A stretch of 64,000 bases of DNA from Naematelia aurantialba (Eukaryota > Basidiomycota > Tremellomycetes > Tremellales > Naemateliaceae), in assembly GCA_021527695.1 (NCBI GenBank), contig JAKFAO010000001.1, forward strand, positions 992,001 to 1,056,000, given 5' to 3'. Of this stretch, positions 25,056-36,720 are shown in pieces. The first letter of the stretch is position 1. The number at the start of each line of letters is the position of its first letter. Below the pieces are notes generated by a model. That model had not been told where the DNA came from. It saw only the letters and a list, made by a program, of their open reading frames with translations, and made no database searches. The translations under genes were made by a program, and so were the position numbers.

Positions 25056-27408
25056 TCACCAAGCCTGCCCCTCCTTCCGCCGCTGAAACGGGATCGGCTT
25101 GCTACTCATCCCCCTGCCCTCCTCAAACGGCAGCGACACCCTCCGTCCCTGCATCGCCAGGTTGACAGACTTTGCGCGCAAGCGCTTCCCACCTGCTTCT
25201 GGCGGTCGCACGGGATCCGTAAATGTCACTTTGCCGCCCAACGAGCGCGCGCGGCTCAGGTGGGTTCCGGTTCCCGAGTCCGACCCCAGTCCAGCGGCAG
25301 ACGACGTGGACGATGTAGACGCCGTCTTGTCCAGCGACGGTCTTGCCTGACTCGCAGGCTGTGGCTGGAACGACGGAGTCGCGAGCGTCTGCTCCAACCG
25401 CTGTTCCAGCCCGGCATGCGAGAACGACTGCCCGAGGGCAGGCGTATCGTCTAACGCGGGGGGTGCAGCCGCGGCCGAAGAGTGCACGATCGCGCCAGTC
25501 GGCCCGGCAGCTTGCGACGCGGACGTGTCCAGTCCCGGGGTCAAAGAGGTCGACGGTCGGCGAAACGCAGGCAAGATATGCTCCGACGCTCGTCTGAGGA
25601 ACCCACGCACTCCGTTGCCCGTCGCGGCGCCGGCCTGCCCCTCTTGATGCTCGACCCGCTCGTGCTCGCCATCATCGTCCGTCGAGTCAAAGACGTGCTG
25701 ATTGGGTGAAGCGGTCGCGTCAAAGTCTTGCTGACTGGGCGGAGCAGAGACGTTGCGCGGCAATGCGTCTACCCGGATGGGCTTCACGGGACCTTGGAAC
25801 ATGGCGTCGTCGCTCCGCCACCCGCCGCGAGCTCTGCCCGGCGAAGTTTCTCTGACTGCGTCGTCGGCCCCTTCACGGTCCTGGCTTTGAGTCTCGTCGA
25901 GACCCTGATCCTGATCTTCGTCTTGGTCCACGTCGCCTTCTTCTTCATCCTCCTCATCGTCATCGCCGTCGTCGGTCTCAGTTTCGCTTTCTGACATGCG
26001 CGCCGGCATGGGGCTGCCAGCGCGACCATCGCGGGGCCCGGCATCCGACAGGCGCGAGGGCGATTTGCTCTTGTCTGACCTGCTGTGGGACGACGATGTT
26101 TTGGCGGTCGAGCCTGATCGCGACCGAGTGGGTGGTGGACTACAATGCCTCGAGCAGCCCTTGGCAGCTTCCGAGCTCGCATTGTCGTCCACGACTCGGA
26201 TGTGTCCTCTGCCTCGTCGAGATGGAGGAGGTAGAATAGCAGGAGCTGGGGGTGGAGAATGCTTGGACCCAGAGGGCGAAGGATGGTCGTGTCGATAGTT
26301 TGTCGATCTTGCAAATGGGAACTTTACTCTTCCTTGCCGGAAACGATGAGAAGGGGCCGAGTCAGCGTCATCTGAGAACATGCCGTCCTCCTCGTCTTCC
26401 TGGTACCCAGCATCGGTATTATCCGATCCATCAGATTCGTTCCCATCCTGACTGACTCGAGCTTGCCGTGGCGAGACATGCTCTTCCTCGTCCGAAGCCT
26501 CGTCGTCCGAGGGGGCCTGCCCTTCCTCTTCTTCTTCGTCGTCTTCGTCAGCCTGCAGCTCGCCTTGCATCTTTCTCTCGCGCGCGAATGGGCTGTCTGG
26601 GCGCTTGGGCACGGCCCCATCTGAGAGCGACTGGCCCATGGGCTGACTCGCGGCAGCCGATTGCGCAGGATGGGCGACGGTGAATTTGAGAGCCGTCGGT
26701 CTGTGCAACGATGTCGTTCTGGACACAGGTGGAGCTGACTGACTCGGCCATGAGCGACAGTAACGGGAAACGAAGCAATGGACTGACCTCTGTCCGCTCC
26801 ACCTGATCTGCCCATCCGACACGCTCCCTTCTCTCTTCGACCTTTTCCAACTTGTTCATGAGCCCTTCGCCAAAGCCAAAGGCCATCCCAGTTGCGTCGC
26901 CCCCCTCGGAGCTTGTGCTGCCACGTCGCAGGATGGATGCCGTAGGCGGCGCGTCAAACTTGAGCACCTGGCCGGCATGCAGGATTCCCATGTGACCATT
27001 GGGACTTGAGATGGCCGTAGACGGGGCCGAGGACTTTGCGGAAGAGAGTCCGGACACGGAGGATGGTGCGGGTTTCCGAACCGGCTGGTGTTGCTGGTGT
27101 TCTGGCGACTGCATCAGCGAGGTGAGGAGCGAGACAGGCTTGGCCTGTGTCGACGGCAGCTGTATGTGGACGTGTTTGTTGGGATCGGCGTCGAGGTAGA
27201 CGAGATGGTTGTCTGCGTCGCTTGGCTGGTGCGTGGGAGACGCGATGGTGATGGGCTGCTTGGGGAACGAGTACTCTTCGGTCGACATGGTCGAGAGAAG
27301 ATGGTGAGGGTGGTCTGCGTGTTCGACCTGTCCCGCGTGCATGTCGCCTTGTTCGCGCGGAGTGAGGAAGTGCGGCGGTGTATGAGGGATGGACCGGGGG
27401 CTGGACAT
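25056..27408 (-). CDS. Unknown acidic, disordered protein with candidate PP1-docking motifs
   Basis: Exons 27408-26788 and 26738-25056, joined by a 49-nt GTCAGT...CAG intron, give 767 residues. The junction reads ERTE then SAPPVSRTTSLH and keeps frame. There is no catalytic domain. Long runs of Ser, Pro, Gln, Asp and Glu predominate, including acidic tracts DEDDEEEEEGQ and TETDDGDDDEEDEEEGDVDQ, and a Ser/Arg-rich segment in the middle. Possible short motifs: RVKF and KVTF (both fit the RVxF consensus for protein phosphatase 1 docking), FGFGEGLMNKLEKVEERRER (a likely helix), and GVRGFLRRASEHILPAFRR. This could be a PP1 regulatory or chromatin-associated protein, but that is speculation. It may be taxon-restricted. 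Confidence 0.75.
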
Positions 27409-29272
27409 GGCTGGTCGGGGAGGACTGAGTCAGTCTGTGCGTGGGGATCAATCTGTGGGCTTCCGTTTGTGTCTTTCTTTGTAATCGGGTGGGTGATGTC
27501 GAGCTGCGTTCTCGCGGCGGGTGATGTTGCCGAGGTAGGCCGATGCTGGGTCGACTTGAACACTGCGATGCCCTTGTGTATCGAGGCTGCAATACTCGAG
27601 CGTCTGGGGGTAACAATCCAGCGCCTGGACGGTATAAAAACAAGCAGCGCCAGCACCGCTCAGAATCCGAAACCAGAACTCATGGTCCCGTCCCCGCTTG
27701 GCGAATTCGACTGTCGTGGTTCTGGTCTGTTGCCTGTGCGTTGCCTCGTGATTCCAGATAGCCGTGTGCGTTGCGAGTCTGAAACGGCGAGCGTGCCGTG
27801 TGCTTGGTTGGTGGAGTCGAGAGATCCGAGGTGTGACAGTGTGTGGTGGTGGAGTCCAGCGGGGATGTTATGGGACAAGGGGGCGAGGATAGTGTTGGGG
27901 GGGTGTCGAGTTGATGGAAACAGGGTTGACGTTGATGGAAACAGGGTCGTGGATGATGACACAGGGTTGACGATGATGACACAGGGTTGTCGATTATGGC
28001 AGGGACCGGAGTTGTGATGCGAGGGGAGATGTAAGAGGGGTCGAGTCGAGGGAGACAATAACAGCGCGAGCACACGGTGCCCGTCGTTCGGGGTATATCA
28101 CCGACGTTTCAGTTCCCCGCCTAGGAATACGCTTGCTTTTTCTGTTCCTTTGCCCTAGACAATGTATGTCCTTTGCCGAAGGTCAGCGCGCGAGGGTTGG
28201 TGGGCGATTATCGCCGCAGTGTGGCCGCGCTCGCCATTGCGAAACGACCCGTGGCGCTATCCATAGTATTGAGTGCGAGGACGAAGAATCGAGAATCGCG
28301 AATCGAGAATCGAGAATCCAGAATCGAGTACGAAGAATCCAGAATCCAGAATCCAGAATCCAGAATAGAGGGAGGATGGAGAAGGGATGACGGATGACGG
28401 ACAGCCAAAAGTGGAGAATAGGACTGAAGTGATTAAAAGGGTGTGCGAGACTCGAGAAGGCACTGGACGACGACCTTTTGGGGCGGTGGGCGGGAATGGC
28501 CGACGGGGGCAGAGGAGGAGAGAGCGCGATACTAGTCAAAGAGGGCCGGTGGGAGAATCTGGGGAAAGAGCGCAGTTGTGTTCTTTGCCGCCTGGAGAAG
28601 ATTGCAAGCTCTGTCACGCCTGTAATTGGACGTGTCGGCAGGAACGAGCCGCAGCGTCATTTCCCAGCCTACCGCTTCCTCTTCCGCTCTATTGTCTCCT
28701 TCCCCGTCTTCCCCTTCATCACATCTTCCCCTTCCCCTCGTCTTCCTCTCCTCGTCTCTCTCGGCTCGTCGTCTCCCTTCCTCCCTCGTCTCCCACGTTC
28801 CACCAGCCCACTAGCACCCTGGACGTAAACACGCCACCAGGCGGAAAAATTACCCAAAACGTCAACCGAGACACAACGACGTCATTGCCCCACTCTTCCC
28901 ACGTGGCGGCGATCCTCGAGCGTGGCGGGGAGACCGTTGTGGCTGGATTCTCAAAGCTTATCCTGCCCGCTGATCTGGTCTGCGGTGGTCCGCGGTCATG
29001 GTCAACATCAACATGAGCACATGAGCAGTGGGATGCAGTGGAAACAAGTGGGATGCATGAGATGCAGAGGATGCAGCGGGTGCAGCCAGTATGCCGTGCA
29101 TGCCGTAAATCAAAGAACAGGTGACCAATGTCCATGTATCCCGTCGACCACGTCGCCCTGCCCTAGTCATGCCAGCACAGCTTCATCGGTTCTCACAGGC
29201 ACCACGTGCATATCGTAATCACCTCCACTCGGGCAAATCAGATGAATCGAGACCGGACAGCCTCGACGTCGT
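27409..29272. other. Long intergenic region with repeats, no supported gene
   Basis: A 1.86-kb gap upstream of the acidic-protein gene and downstream of IQGAP. Contents: short direct repeats of GGTTGACGATGATGACACA at about 27920-27995, a 7-bp minisatellite at about 28283-28368, and a strongly pyrimidine-rich tract on the plus strand at about 28670-28800. Open frames up to 209 codons occur but are biased low-complexity sequence without family resemblance. A non-coding RNA could hide here; nothing in the sequence proves it. Confidence 0.55.
28283..28368. repeat. Minisatellite of AGAATC(C/G)-type units
   Basis: Seven-base units AGAATCC / AGAATCG are repeated about ten times with small changes (GAATCGAGAATC, then AGAATCCAGAATCC). 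The minus-strand frames here read as repeats of Ile-Leu-Asp-Ser and are artefacts. Confidence 0.9.
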
Positions 29273-32200
29273 CTACGACGAATAGAACTCTATCAGGCAG
29301 CATCAGCGACGCTCGTGCGAAAGATTTATTTTTTGGGGGGACGGGAGTACAAGATCGACCACGACGACACCGACTCACTCTTGTTGATCTGGTGAATAAG
29401 CATATTGATGCTAAACGTCGCCTGGCCAAACATGTCTATATTCTGCTCATTCTCAAACTGCGCCTGCAGCAGATCTTCCATCCTCAGCTCTTCGCGGCCC
29501 ATCACGGCGTTTGACGCAAATGACACAGTCGACGAGGTCATCTCGAGCGAGAACACGCCGACCTCGTTCGAGGCGATGATGATGGAAATATCGGAAAACT
29601 GCGTCGGCGACAGCTGATTGATCCCGAGCAAGACGCCTAACGTCGCAAGTCAGCAAGACCGACGACGCTGGCCGACTCGGGCCCAGACTAATCGACGGTA
29701 CTTACCTCGCTGGTACAAGTCTTGTGCCGTGTATTTATACGTCCCAAACTTGGCTTTACGCCCCGACTTTGCCTCGGACCTCTGGTGAAAATATTGCTTC
29801 GACAGAAAAGTCGGTTTCTTCTTGCTATTCCCAAACGCATCAGCTTTTCTTGCTTATTCCACACGAACATACCCCTTTTGCAGACTGGCCATCGACGAGT
29901 CGATAAACTCGTGGTAACTCTTGATCTGCTCTTCAAACCCTTTGTGTTTCTTCCGCATCTCGTCGTACGCAATTTCCATCTGTTGCGCATTCTGAAGTTG
30001 CATCCGCCGTTGATGATGTTTTTGCCGGATATCTCCAGCGATGGACACTAGTAGGCCCTGAAACGCATCGGCACGCGTCAATTTGCCCGCTCGTTCGAGT
30101 TTCATGCAAAACTCGATCGCACGGGATTTGACCTCGTGGAATGGCAGTCTAAGGAAGAGGATCAGCCCCTGCCACACGTTTGTTTGCGAGTCAGCAGCAA
30201 AGTCACACGAGAAGGAACGACGAAGGACTCACGATCGGATACTCTCAATCTGATACTCCGCCTCCACAGGCGTACGAGGCAACACATGCTGCAACTTCTT
30301 GATCCGCTCCCTTTCAATATCATTATACACCGTCTCCAACCACGCTTGCTCGTGCTCCTCCTCAGGTCGACTGAGGAGAACATCAAACAACGTTTTGCCA
30401 CTCTGGATACGAAGGACAGCAATGACATGTCGTTTCGCTTGTACCCATAGCTCCTTCATCACCGTGTCGTCCCCAGAAGCTATTCGACGTCAGCTACCAC
30501 CCTCCGTCCATACGCGATTAGGACAGCCTAGGCAAGGACTAACCGGACAGAGCAGCCAGGCGATTTGTCAAGCGCAGACTGACGGCGTTCTTACTTCGGT
30601 CAAAGTCGACTGGCGGACCCTCGAGCTCTGTCAATGCCAGCCCGACCGGGTCGTTCTTCTTGCCCGCAGTCTGCAGCAGCTTCAGCTCGATACCGTGACG
30701 CAGCAAGGTGCTCACCAAGACAGGCATGTTTTTCATCAAGATGCTGAGCATCCCATATATCTCCGTGCGAGTGATGAGGATCGGTTTCGCCTCTGAAGTA
30801 TTCTCAAACAGCTCATGAGCATGGAAGAACGCCTCCAGCGGGTCCACAGCGGCGACTGCACGAGACATCAGCTAGCCGAACATACTCGGGCAAGAGTGCT
30901 GCTCACCATCCCTGACCCACTCGTCGAACGATTTGCCGTCCGCGCGAATGTACTCTTGCAGTGGCGTCCGCACAAACCAGTCGTGCGTCATATCGGCAAA
31001 GTTCTGAGCAGCGACGTGTGAAACGAGATTCGCAATGGCAGCAAGATTACACCGTTCCATCGCACCGACTTGGGGGGCGATACCATACGACTCGGGAGCA
31101 CTGTGATAGGTCAGCACAGGCTGATACAAGAGATGCTCCTGTCGACTCACATGATAGCAGGGAGGATGAAGGGGAGAACCACGGTGCGAGCAACGATAGG
31201 GATAAGTTCTTCGTCGGGATGGTCGGGATAACGAATCTACGCCTCAGTCAGCTGAATTCTACCTCACTCGAGATCCAGGATACGGAAGACGCACGCGAAG
31301 GGCGAGCAGGGCTTCCCTCGCTAACAATCGAACTGTGTAGGGTAAGAGATGTGTTGATCTGAACACCGTTTCGAGCAGTTGTTTTGTCAGGTGTCGAAGT
31401 TCCTGCAGATCTACAATGGTGTCAGATATCCCCAGCATTTCCTTCTGACGGGAACCCACGCTGGATATAAAGTGCCCTTGAATGCTCGTCGGTCTGCAGG
31501 ACCTGATTCCCGTCAAGATTGCGGTCCTTGCTCGTAGCCATGCCTGTCCTGCTCTCTTCCTCGTTGATCAATCGTCGGTAGATCTGCGAACGATCAGCTG
31601 GACGCAAAGCAACGGTTATAGCGGACAAGCTGACATCAGACGGGTCAGTACTAAGATCCAAGTCTGGCGCTTCGACGACCCGCAAAACATGATCGACCAG
31701 CATCTCTTGGAGGTTTGGGGTAAATTTGGTGCGGATGTACTGCGTTGCGACGGGTATGATACCGAATCGCGCCACAGACAGAGCTTCGATGGATTTGGAT
31801 CGCAGGATCTCCTCATGTACAGCATACTAGACTCAGTGTCAGCTTGAATTCGCGTCGTATACTGTGATTTCTGACCTGAAGGAGCTTGTGGAACAAATAG
31901 TCCTCCCGCCTCTCATGTCCGTGTCCAAACAGAGTCAGAGTAACAGTCTCCACCAGCCGCTTCTCCTTGTCGTTCTCATCGTCCCGCGCCAAGGCGAACA
32001 ATAACCTCGACAAGTACTCGCTCTTGGTCTGCAAAGTGAAGAACAAATGCTCAAACAGTTCAAGCTTTCTCTGGCTGGTACGATCGAGATGAGCTCCAGA
32101 AGTAAAGGGGTCGCGATTACCCTCGTGTCGGAATGCTTGATCATCGGGCTGAACCTGCTTGTGTCCTAAACCATGTCGCGCTCGGACAAGATCCTCGAAT

Positions 32201-35200
32201 GTCATTTTATTCTTCAGGATGAGCGCGATCTTCGTGTCCAAATCTTTGACCTCGGTTTCTAGAGTCTGATTCTCTCGTACCAGTCGGAAGACCTCGTGTC
32301 GGAGCTTGTCGGTGTGTAGCTGACGTTGAAAGTCCGCGTCGGTGTCATCCAGCAAGTGCATGTAGTTTTTGATGGTCGCAACATCAATACCAACACCCGA
32401 GAATAGGCGGTCGTACATTTGTCGCTGGGTGCGACCTCGCCACAACGCTTGGACCGTAATGATCTTGTCGACATTGCGATGTATGTATCGCACCTTGGTG
32501 TAGTGTCGCCTTCGCGCCAGAAAGCCCCTGATGAGCGATTGCAGAAATACGAGCGCGCCTTGTGTATGTGGATCTTGCAAGTAATCACGCCACTCCCGAT
32601 AGTCTTGTCGAGCAAGGAAACCCCTCGCGACAGCCTGGAAACCAATCACATCGGGTTGCACGAATTCGAGCTTCTTCTTTTGCTCGATTGCTTGCCTCTT
32701 GGCCAATTTTGAACGGAGAAAAGCCTGCAAGCCGCCTACGGAACCAGCAACCTCAACCTTGGCGAGAGCCTTCTGCATGCTTTGATGAGCTTGCTTGGCC
32801 AACCGAGCTCGAGCGATGGCTTGCAGGTTTGAAACCATTGGCATGGCTTGCTGGACAGCCTTCACGTAGGTCTCTTTCTTGCGTCGCGCTAGCAGGCCAC
32901 GGGCTGCAGCCTGAACGGCTACAATGTGATCCGTTACATCGTCGATTTTCTCTTCACGAGCCTTTCGAGATCGGCGGACGAGCACGCCGCGCAGGTGAGA
33001 TTGAAGCGAGACGAAGACTGCACTTCGCTCCTCAACGACTCGCAATTGTCTCGCTTCCGCTTGTCGGTGAAGTCGACCTCGAAGGGCAGCTTGGAGCGAA
33101 GTGACAGATTCGATCGTATGAGGCTGCGCCAAAGCCTGCCGACGAAGGCCACGGCGTTGACGAGCCAGGCAGCCTCTGCACACGGATTGCAGGGCAACAA
33201 CCGATCGATGCGCCTTATCCAGAGCGTTCAGCGCGGAAGCCTGGCGAATACGCGCTAGCACTCCTCTGACCTGAGCCTGCATGTGAACCATCGCCTGTTC
33301 AGAACTGTGAACAGCATGGACCCGCGCCCGCCATTGTTGAGCCGCAAGTTTCCCCCTGACTACAGCCTGTATGGAGGTGGCAAAGTCATGCAGTCGGCTG
33401 CGTTGATCCCGATCGGCAAGCAGGCACTTCCTAGTGAGCGCTCCTCGACTTCTAGCTTGAAAGCGAGTGAGAATCGGCTCCGCCAGCTCCAGTTGAGTCG
33501 TAATTCTTAGAGTACGCATGGAAGCCAGTCGACCACGCAAGTGACTTTGTAGGGCGATGATTGACGGTTCACATTCGAGCAAGAGACGATCACGTACTTA
33601 TCCGTCAACAAACTGTATCAGGCTTGATGACAACTCACTCTCTTCCTCTGTTTCTTCTGGCTCGTCAGGTTCCGCCCAGCTGGCCTCCTTGGCCAGCGTT
33701 TTTCTGGCATCCCCGAAGTTTGGCATGGCCACGCCTTGCATCTCCTTAGATGTTTTCGCCAGCTGTTCATCGGTAAACTCGAACTGGCCGACCAGATTTC
33801 CGATTCGCTCAGCTAGTCCTTCGCGCGCAAGCATGTGACTGTACATATTAGTTCTGACATGATGGAGCCCAACCGGATCGTACCTCAGCACATGGATGGA
33901 GAAGATGACTTTGGGAATATTCTTCTTCTCGTACAGGTCGATTGGATCGATCAAGAACGTCTGCACACGTCAGTTGTTACCGAACAACCGGATGTAGACT
34001 GACATGTGGCATCCCCGTGCTCTTGAGGAACTCGATGAAAGCATTGATGTTGTCTGTCTGTTTGTAGCGATGCTTGCTTTCCTACACAACGTCAGTCGAC
34101 TTCCGGCCTGGGGACGCAAACTTACAGTCCAAATTTTTCTGACTACTTGGTCTCCTCTGAAGACCCTGGCAAGCTTGGCCAAGATTACCCCATCTCTGAG
34201 CCCGTCTTCCATCTCGGTAACCCCAAAGCCCAAGTCCTCATCCAGACATCCCTCGATCCATTGTTGTGCCTCTCCGACGTGGCACAAATATTCGTAGGCG
34301 GCGATAGCATGACGCTGACGGTCCATCCACGATGTCTGGATCAGGCGTCGTGAGGGTAAAGGCGCAGGAGCAAGGGTCGAGGAAGAAGCGGAAGGCGGCA
34401 GCGTCTTCCGCGTCAAACGAAGGCGGTTAGACATGCCTGCAGCGTCAGCCGGATTCCCACCTGATGAAGCAGTACTTGCCAGTCACGGCTTCGCCCTCGT
34501 TGTTCGAGTCTCCGCGGGCAGACAGGCTACCGACGGCGCTCATGAGACCTTTCATTTCCGCTCCAGCGATTTCCGCCCGTGGTGTAGACAGCACGCCGGC
34601 CTTTGGGGTCTGTACCATGTATGCTGAGCGCCGTTTCGAGCCAGCAGTTGGGGTCTTAGGGACACCCGGATCAGGGGCGGGCTTGTTTTCGACCTTTGAG
34701 GGCGTCAAGACGTCCGCCACAGGACGAGCAACAGAGCTTCTTGTCGGTGAGCTGAGCTGTGGTTCGACAGTGGTCGTCGGCGTTTGCCTTTCCTTGGAGT
34801 TTATGACTGAACTGGCTCCTTTACCCAGTGATGAGGACTTGCGTTCAGTGGATGGGGCTTTCGAATGGCCTGCCGTTTCATCGTCCCAACCTTCGCCACC
34901 AGAAGCTATACGTGGGAGGTGTCGTCCAAGCCGCCGATTGTCGCTGCGGCTCAAAGAGCCATACTTGTCCTTACTCGCGGTCGGGCCGGACGGGATCGGG
35001 GGAGGCACTAATGAGCTTGTCCCAGCCGAAGCGGACAAACCGGAAGGCTTGTAGTGAGACAGGACGGATGGTGCAGAGGAAGCTATCGAGATGGGAGTGG
35101 TCGAAGAGCGAGTGCGGTCTGTGGCGGCAGAAGATAGTGGCGTGGAGTCGCTCTTCGGCGTAACAGAGGCTTTGGTCGGAGTCTGTTCAACGGCCGAAGC

Positions 35201-36241
35201 TGCTGGTGGGGTAAAGAGATTGCCGAAAGGCGCTCTTGAAGGTTCCTGTATGGCTTCCACGGGGCTGGGAGCAATCACTGGAGCATTGCTCCCTGCCGCT
35301 CCCCCCTCCAGTTTCGCGCGTGCTCTTCTCCTCTCCTCTGCTCTCTTCAATGCGTTCGCTCGTGCCACCGCAAGTGTGTCCTCCATCTGCTGACTACGGG
35401 TCGAAGTGGCGTTGCTGCTTCCGGTGGAATTAGGGGACAGCATCTGAGTGATCGGAACAGCGGAAGCGACAGAGTGAGGTCGTGCCTTGATAGTCTCACC
35501 AACCTCGCCTGGTAGGTATATGCTGTTTGGAGACTCCATAGCTTCGCTTAGACGGAAGCTGTCCACGCCAGTTGATGTGGGCGTCTTGTCCGACATGTAT
35601 GATCGTTTGTACTGGCTGGAAACAATGTTGGTTGAATCCGTGGTCGAGGCTGAGGATCCGGTCTGGTCTGGTGACATAGTTGCCAAAAAGGTGGATGGGG
35701 TATGAGCGAGGTCTGGAGTTGATGGGGTTTGTAAAGAGGGACTCTGCGGAGTAGCTACCAAAGCGGGCGAGGGCAAGAGAGATGGGGAGACGACGCTGGA
35801 CCGATAAAGAGATCGAGGGGTAGGAGGTGCGGACTCGCCTAGGGCGAGGCCATTGGCATCGTTGATTTTGGCTTCCCACTGGCCCCGTGCCGAGCTGACA
35901 GTCGAGTTGGCGCGGTGAACATGACTCGGCTTTCCACCCATACCCAGTCCTAGACCTCGAGAATGGGACCTTGGGAATCCATCACCGCCACTGGGAAGGC
36001 CTTCCCGGTTCGACACCATCTTGGCGACATTTTGCCTGATAGGTGTGCTCGGCGGCGATTTGTTTGCGAGAGACGAGAGGGACGACAGCCCGGATGCCGA
36101 AGTGGATCCGGGGGTGGTCCGGTGGGTGCGAGTCGATGTGGCACGTTCGAGTATTCGGGTCTGGTAGTTGAAGATCGAGGGAGATGGGGTAATGCCTTTC
36201 GGTGGCGAGGGAGCGCCTGGAGGAGAGTCGAGTGTTGGCAT
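29273..36241 (-). CDS. IQG1: IQGAP-family cytokinesis scaffold (Iqg1/Rng2-like)
   Basis: Scaffold for the actomyosin ring. Seventeen minus-strand exons (36241-34480, 34436-34126, 34081-34004, 33960-33884, 33838-33639, 33596-31876, 31826-31635, 31583-31460, 31410-31295, 31236-31151, 31100-30907, 30855-30544, 30479-30233, 30148-29873, 29824-29706, 29636-29379, 29289-29273) give 2029 residues. Residues 1-587 are Ser/Pro-rich and disordered, with HLPRIASGGEGWDDE near the end, as I recall from other basidiomycete homologues. Then comes a calponin-homology domain (AYEYLCHVGEAQQWIEGCL, GLRDGVILAKLARVF, IDLYEKKNIPKVIFSIHVLS). About thirteen IQ-like repeats follow (for example QARSRGALTRK, QSLIRGFLARRR), then a RasGAP-related domain (LPYTVRLLAREALLALR, LVARTVVLPF-type segment at exon 10), and the RasGAP_C region ending KKFYSS. 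Intron 1 is GC-AG. The start is uncertain: the frame is open upstream to about 36316, but I see no earlier ATG. Confidence 0.93.
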
Positions 36242-36720
36242 GCTCGTTGCTCGTGTCGGAGGAATTCGTCGCTGCCGTTGCGGGGGATTAGGAGCCTTGC
36301 GCTTATACCATAGCACCCTTCATTCCCTCCATCCAGTGTGTAGGATGAGTGGACAAGGATCGAATATGAACAAGGACAAGCAAGACGAACAAGTCGGACG
36401 AGGTCTTGAAGGAAAGAATACAAGCTGCCAAAGTTGACTTTGCTTTTCCCCCCCGACGCGTCCTACTTCGACGCAGTGTTTATATTTGATCCTCCCACTT
36501 GAGGTTTCAGATCTTCAAGTCGCCACGTGCTATTACATAATCACTCTTCCATCCATCAGGATTTCCGTGTACGAGTATTTTTCCACTGCTCATATCGCCT
36601 CTTGCTCTCTCTTTATAAGTCTGGGTAGTTGGCGGCTCAACTCGAGCATCCCAGACGGCTATTCCTATCCAGTAGTTCTTCCCATATTGTACCTTGTGGA
36701 CGATCTGCCCCGGCGGCGGC
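36242..36720. promoter_or_regulatory. Divergent promoter region, IQG1 and SPB1
   Basis: 479 bp between two divergent start codons. The IQG1 side might hold an unseen 5' exon. There is a C run at about 36449-36454; no known element was recognised. Confidence 0.55.

Noticed and set aside
27088..28017. Plus-strand ORF of about 309 codons
   Set aside because: It is antisense to the first exon of the acidic protein gene, Cys/Trp/Val-rich in an unnatural way, and continues into repeats.
28387..29016. Plus-strand ORF of 209 codons in the large gap
   Set aside because: Built largely on a pyrimidine-rich tract giving Ser/Pro/Leu runs; no domain, no splice context.
34445..34460. Stop codon after WESG that would end a separate 600-residue gene in front of the IQGAP gene
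   Set aside because: A GC-AG intron removes this stop and continues the frame into the CH domain, and the upstream part has a motif that I recall in front of basidiomycete IQGAP CH domains.
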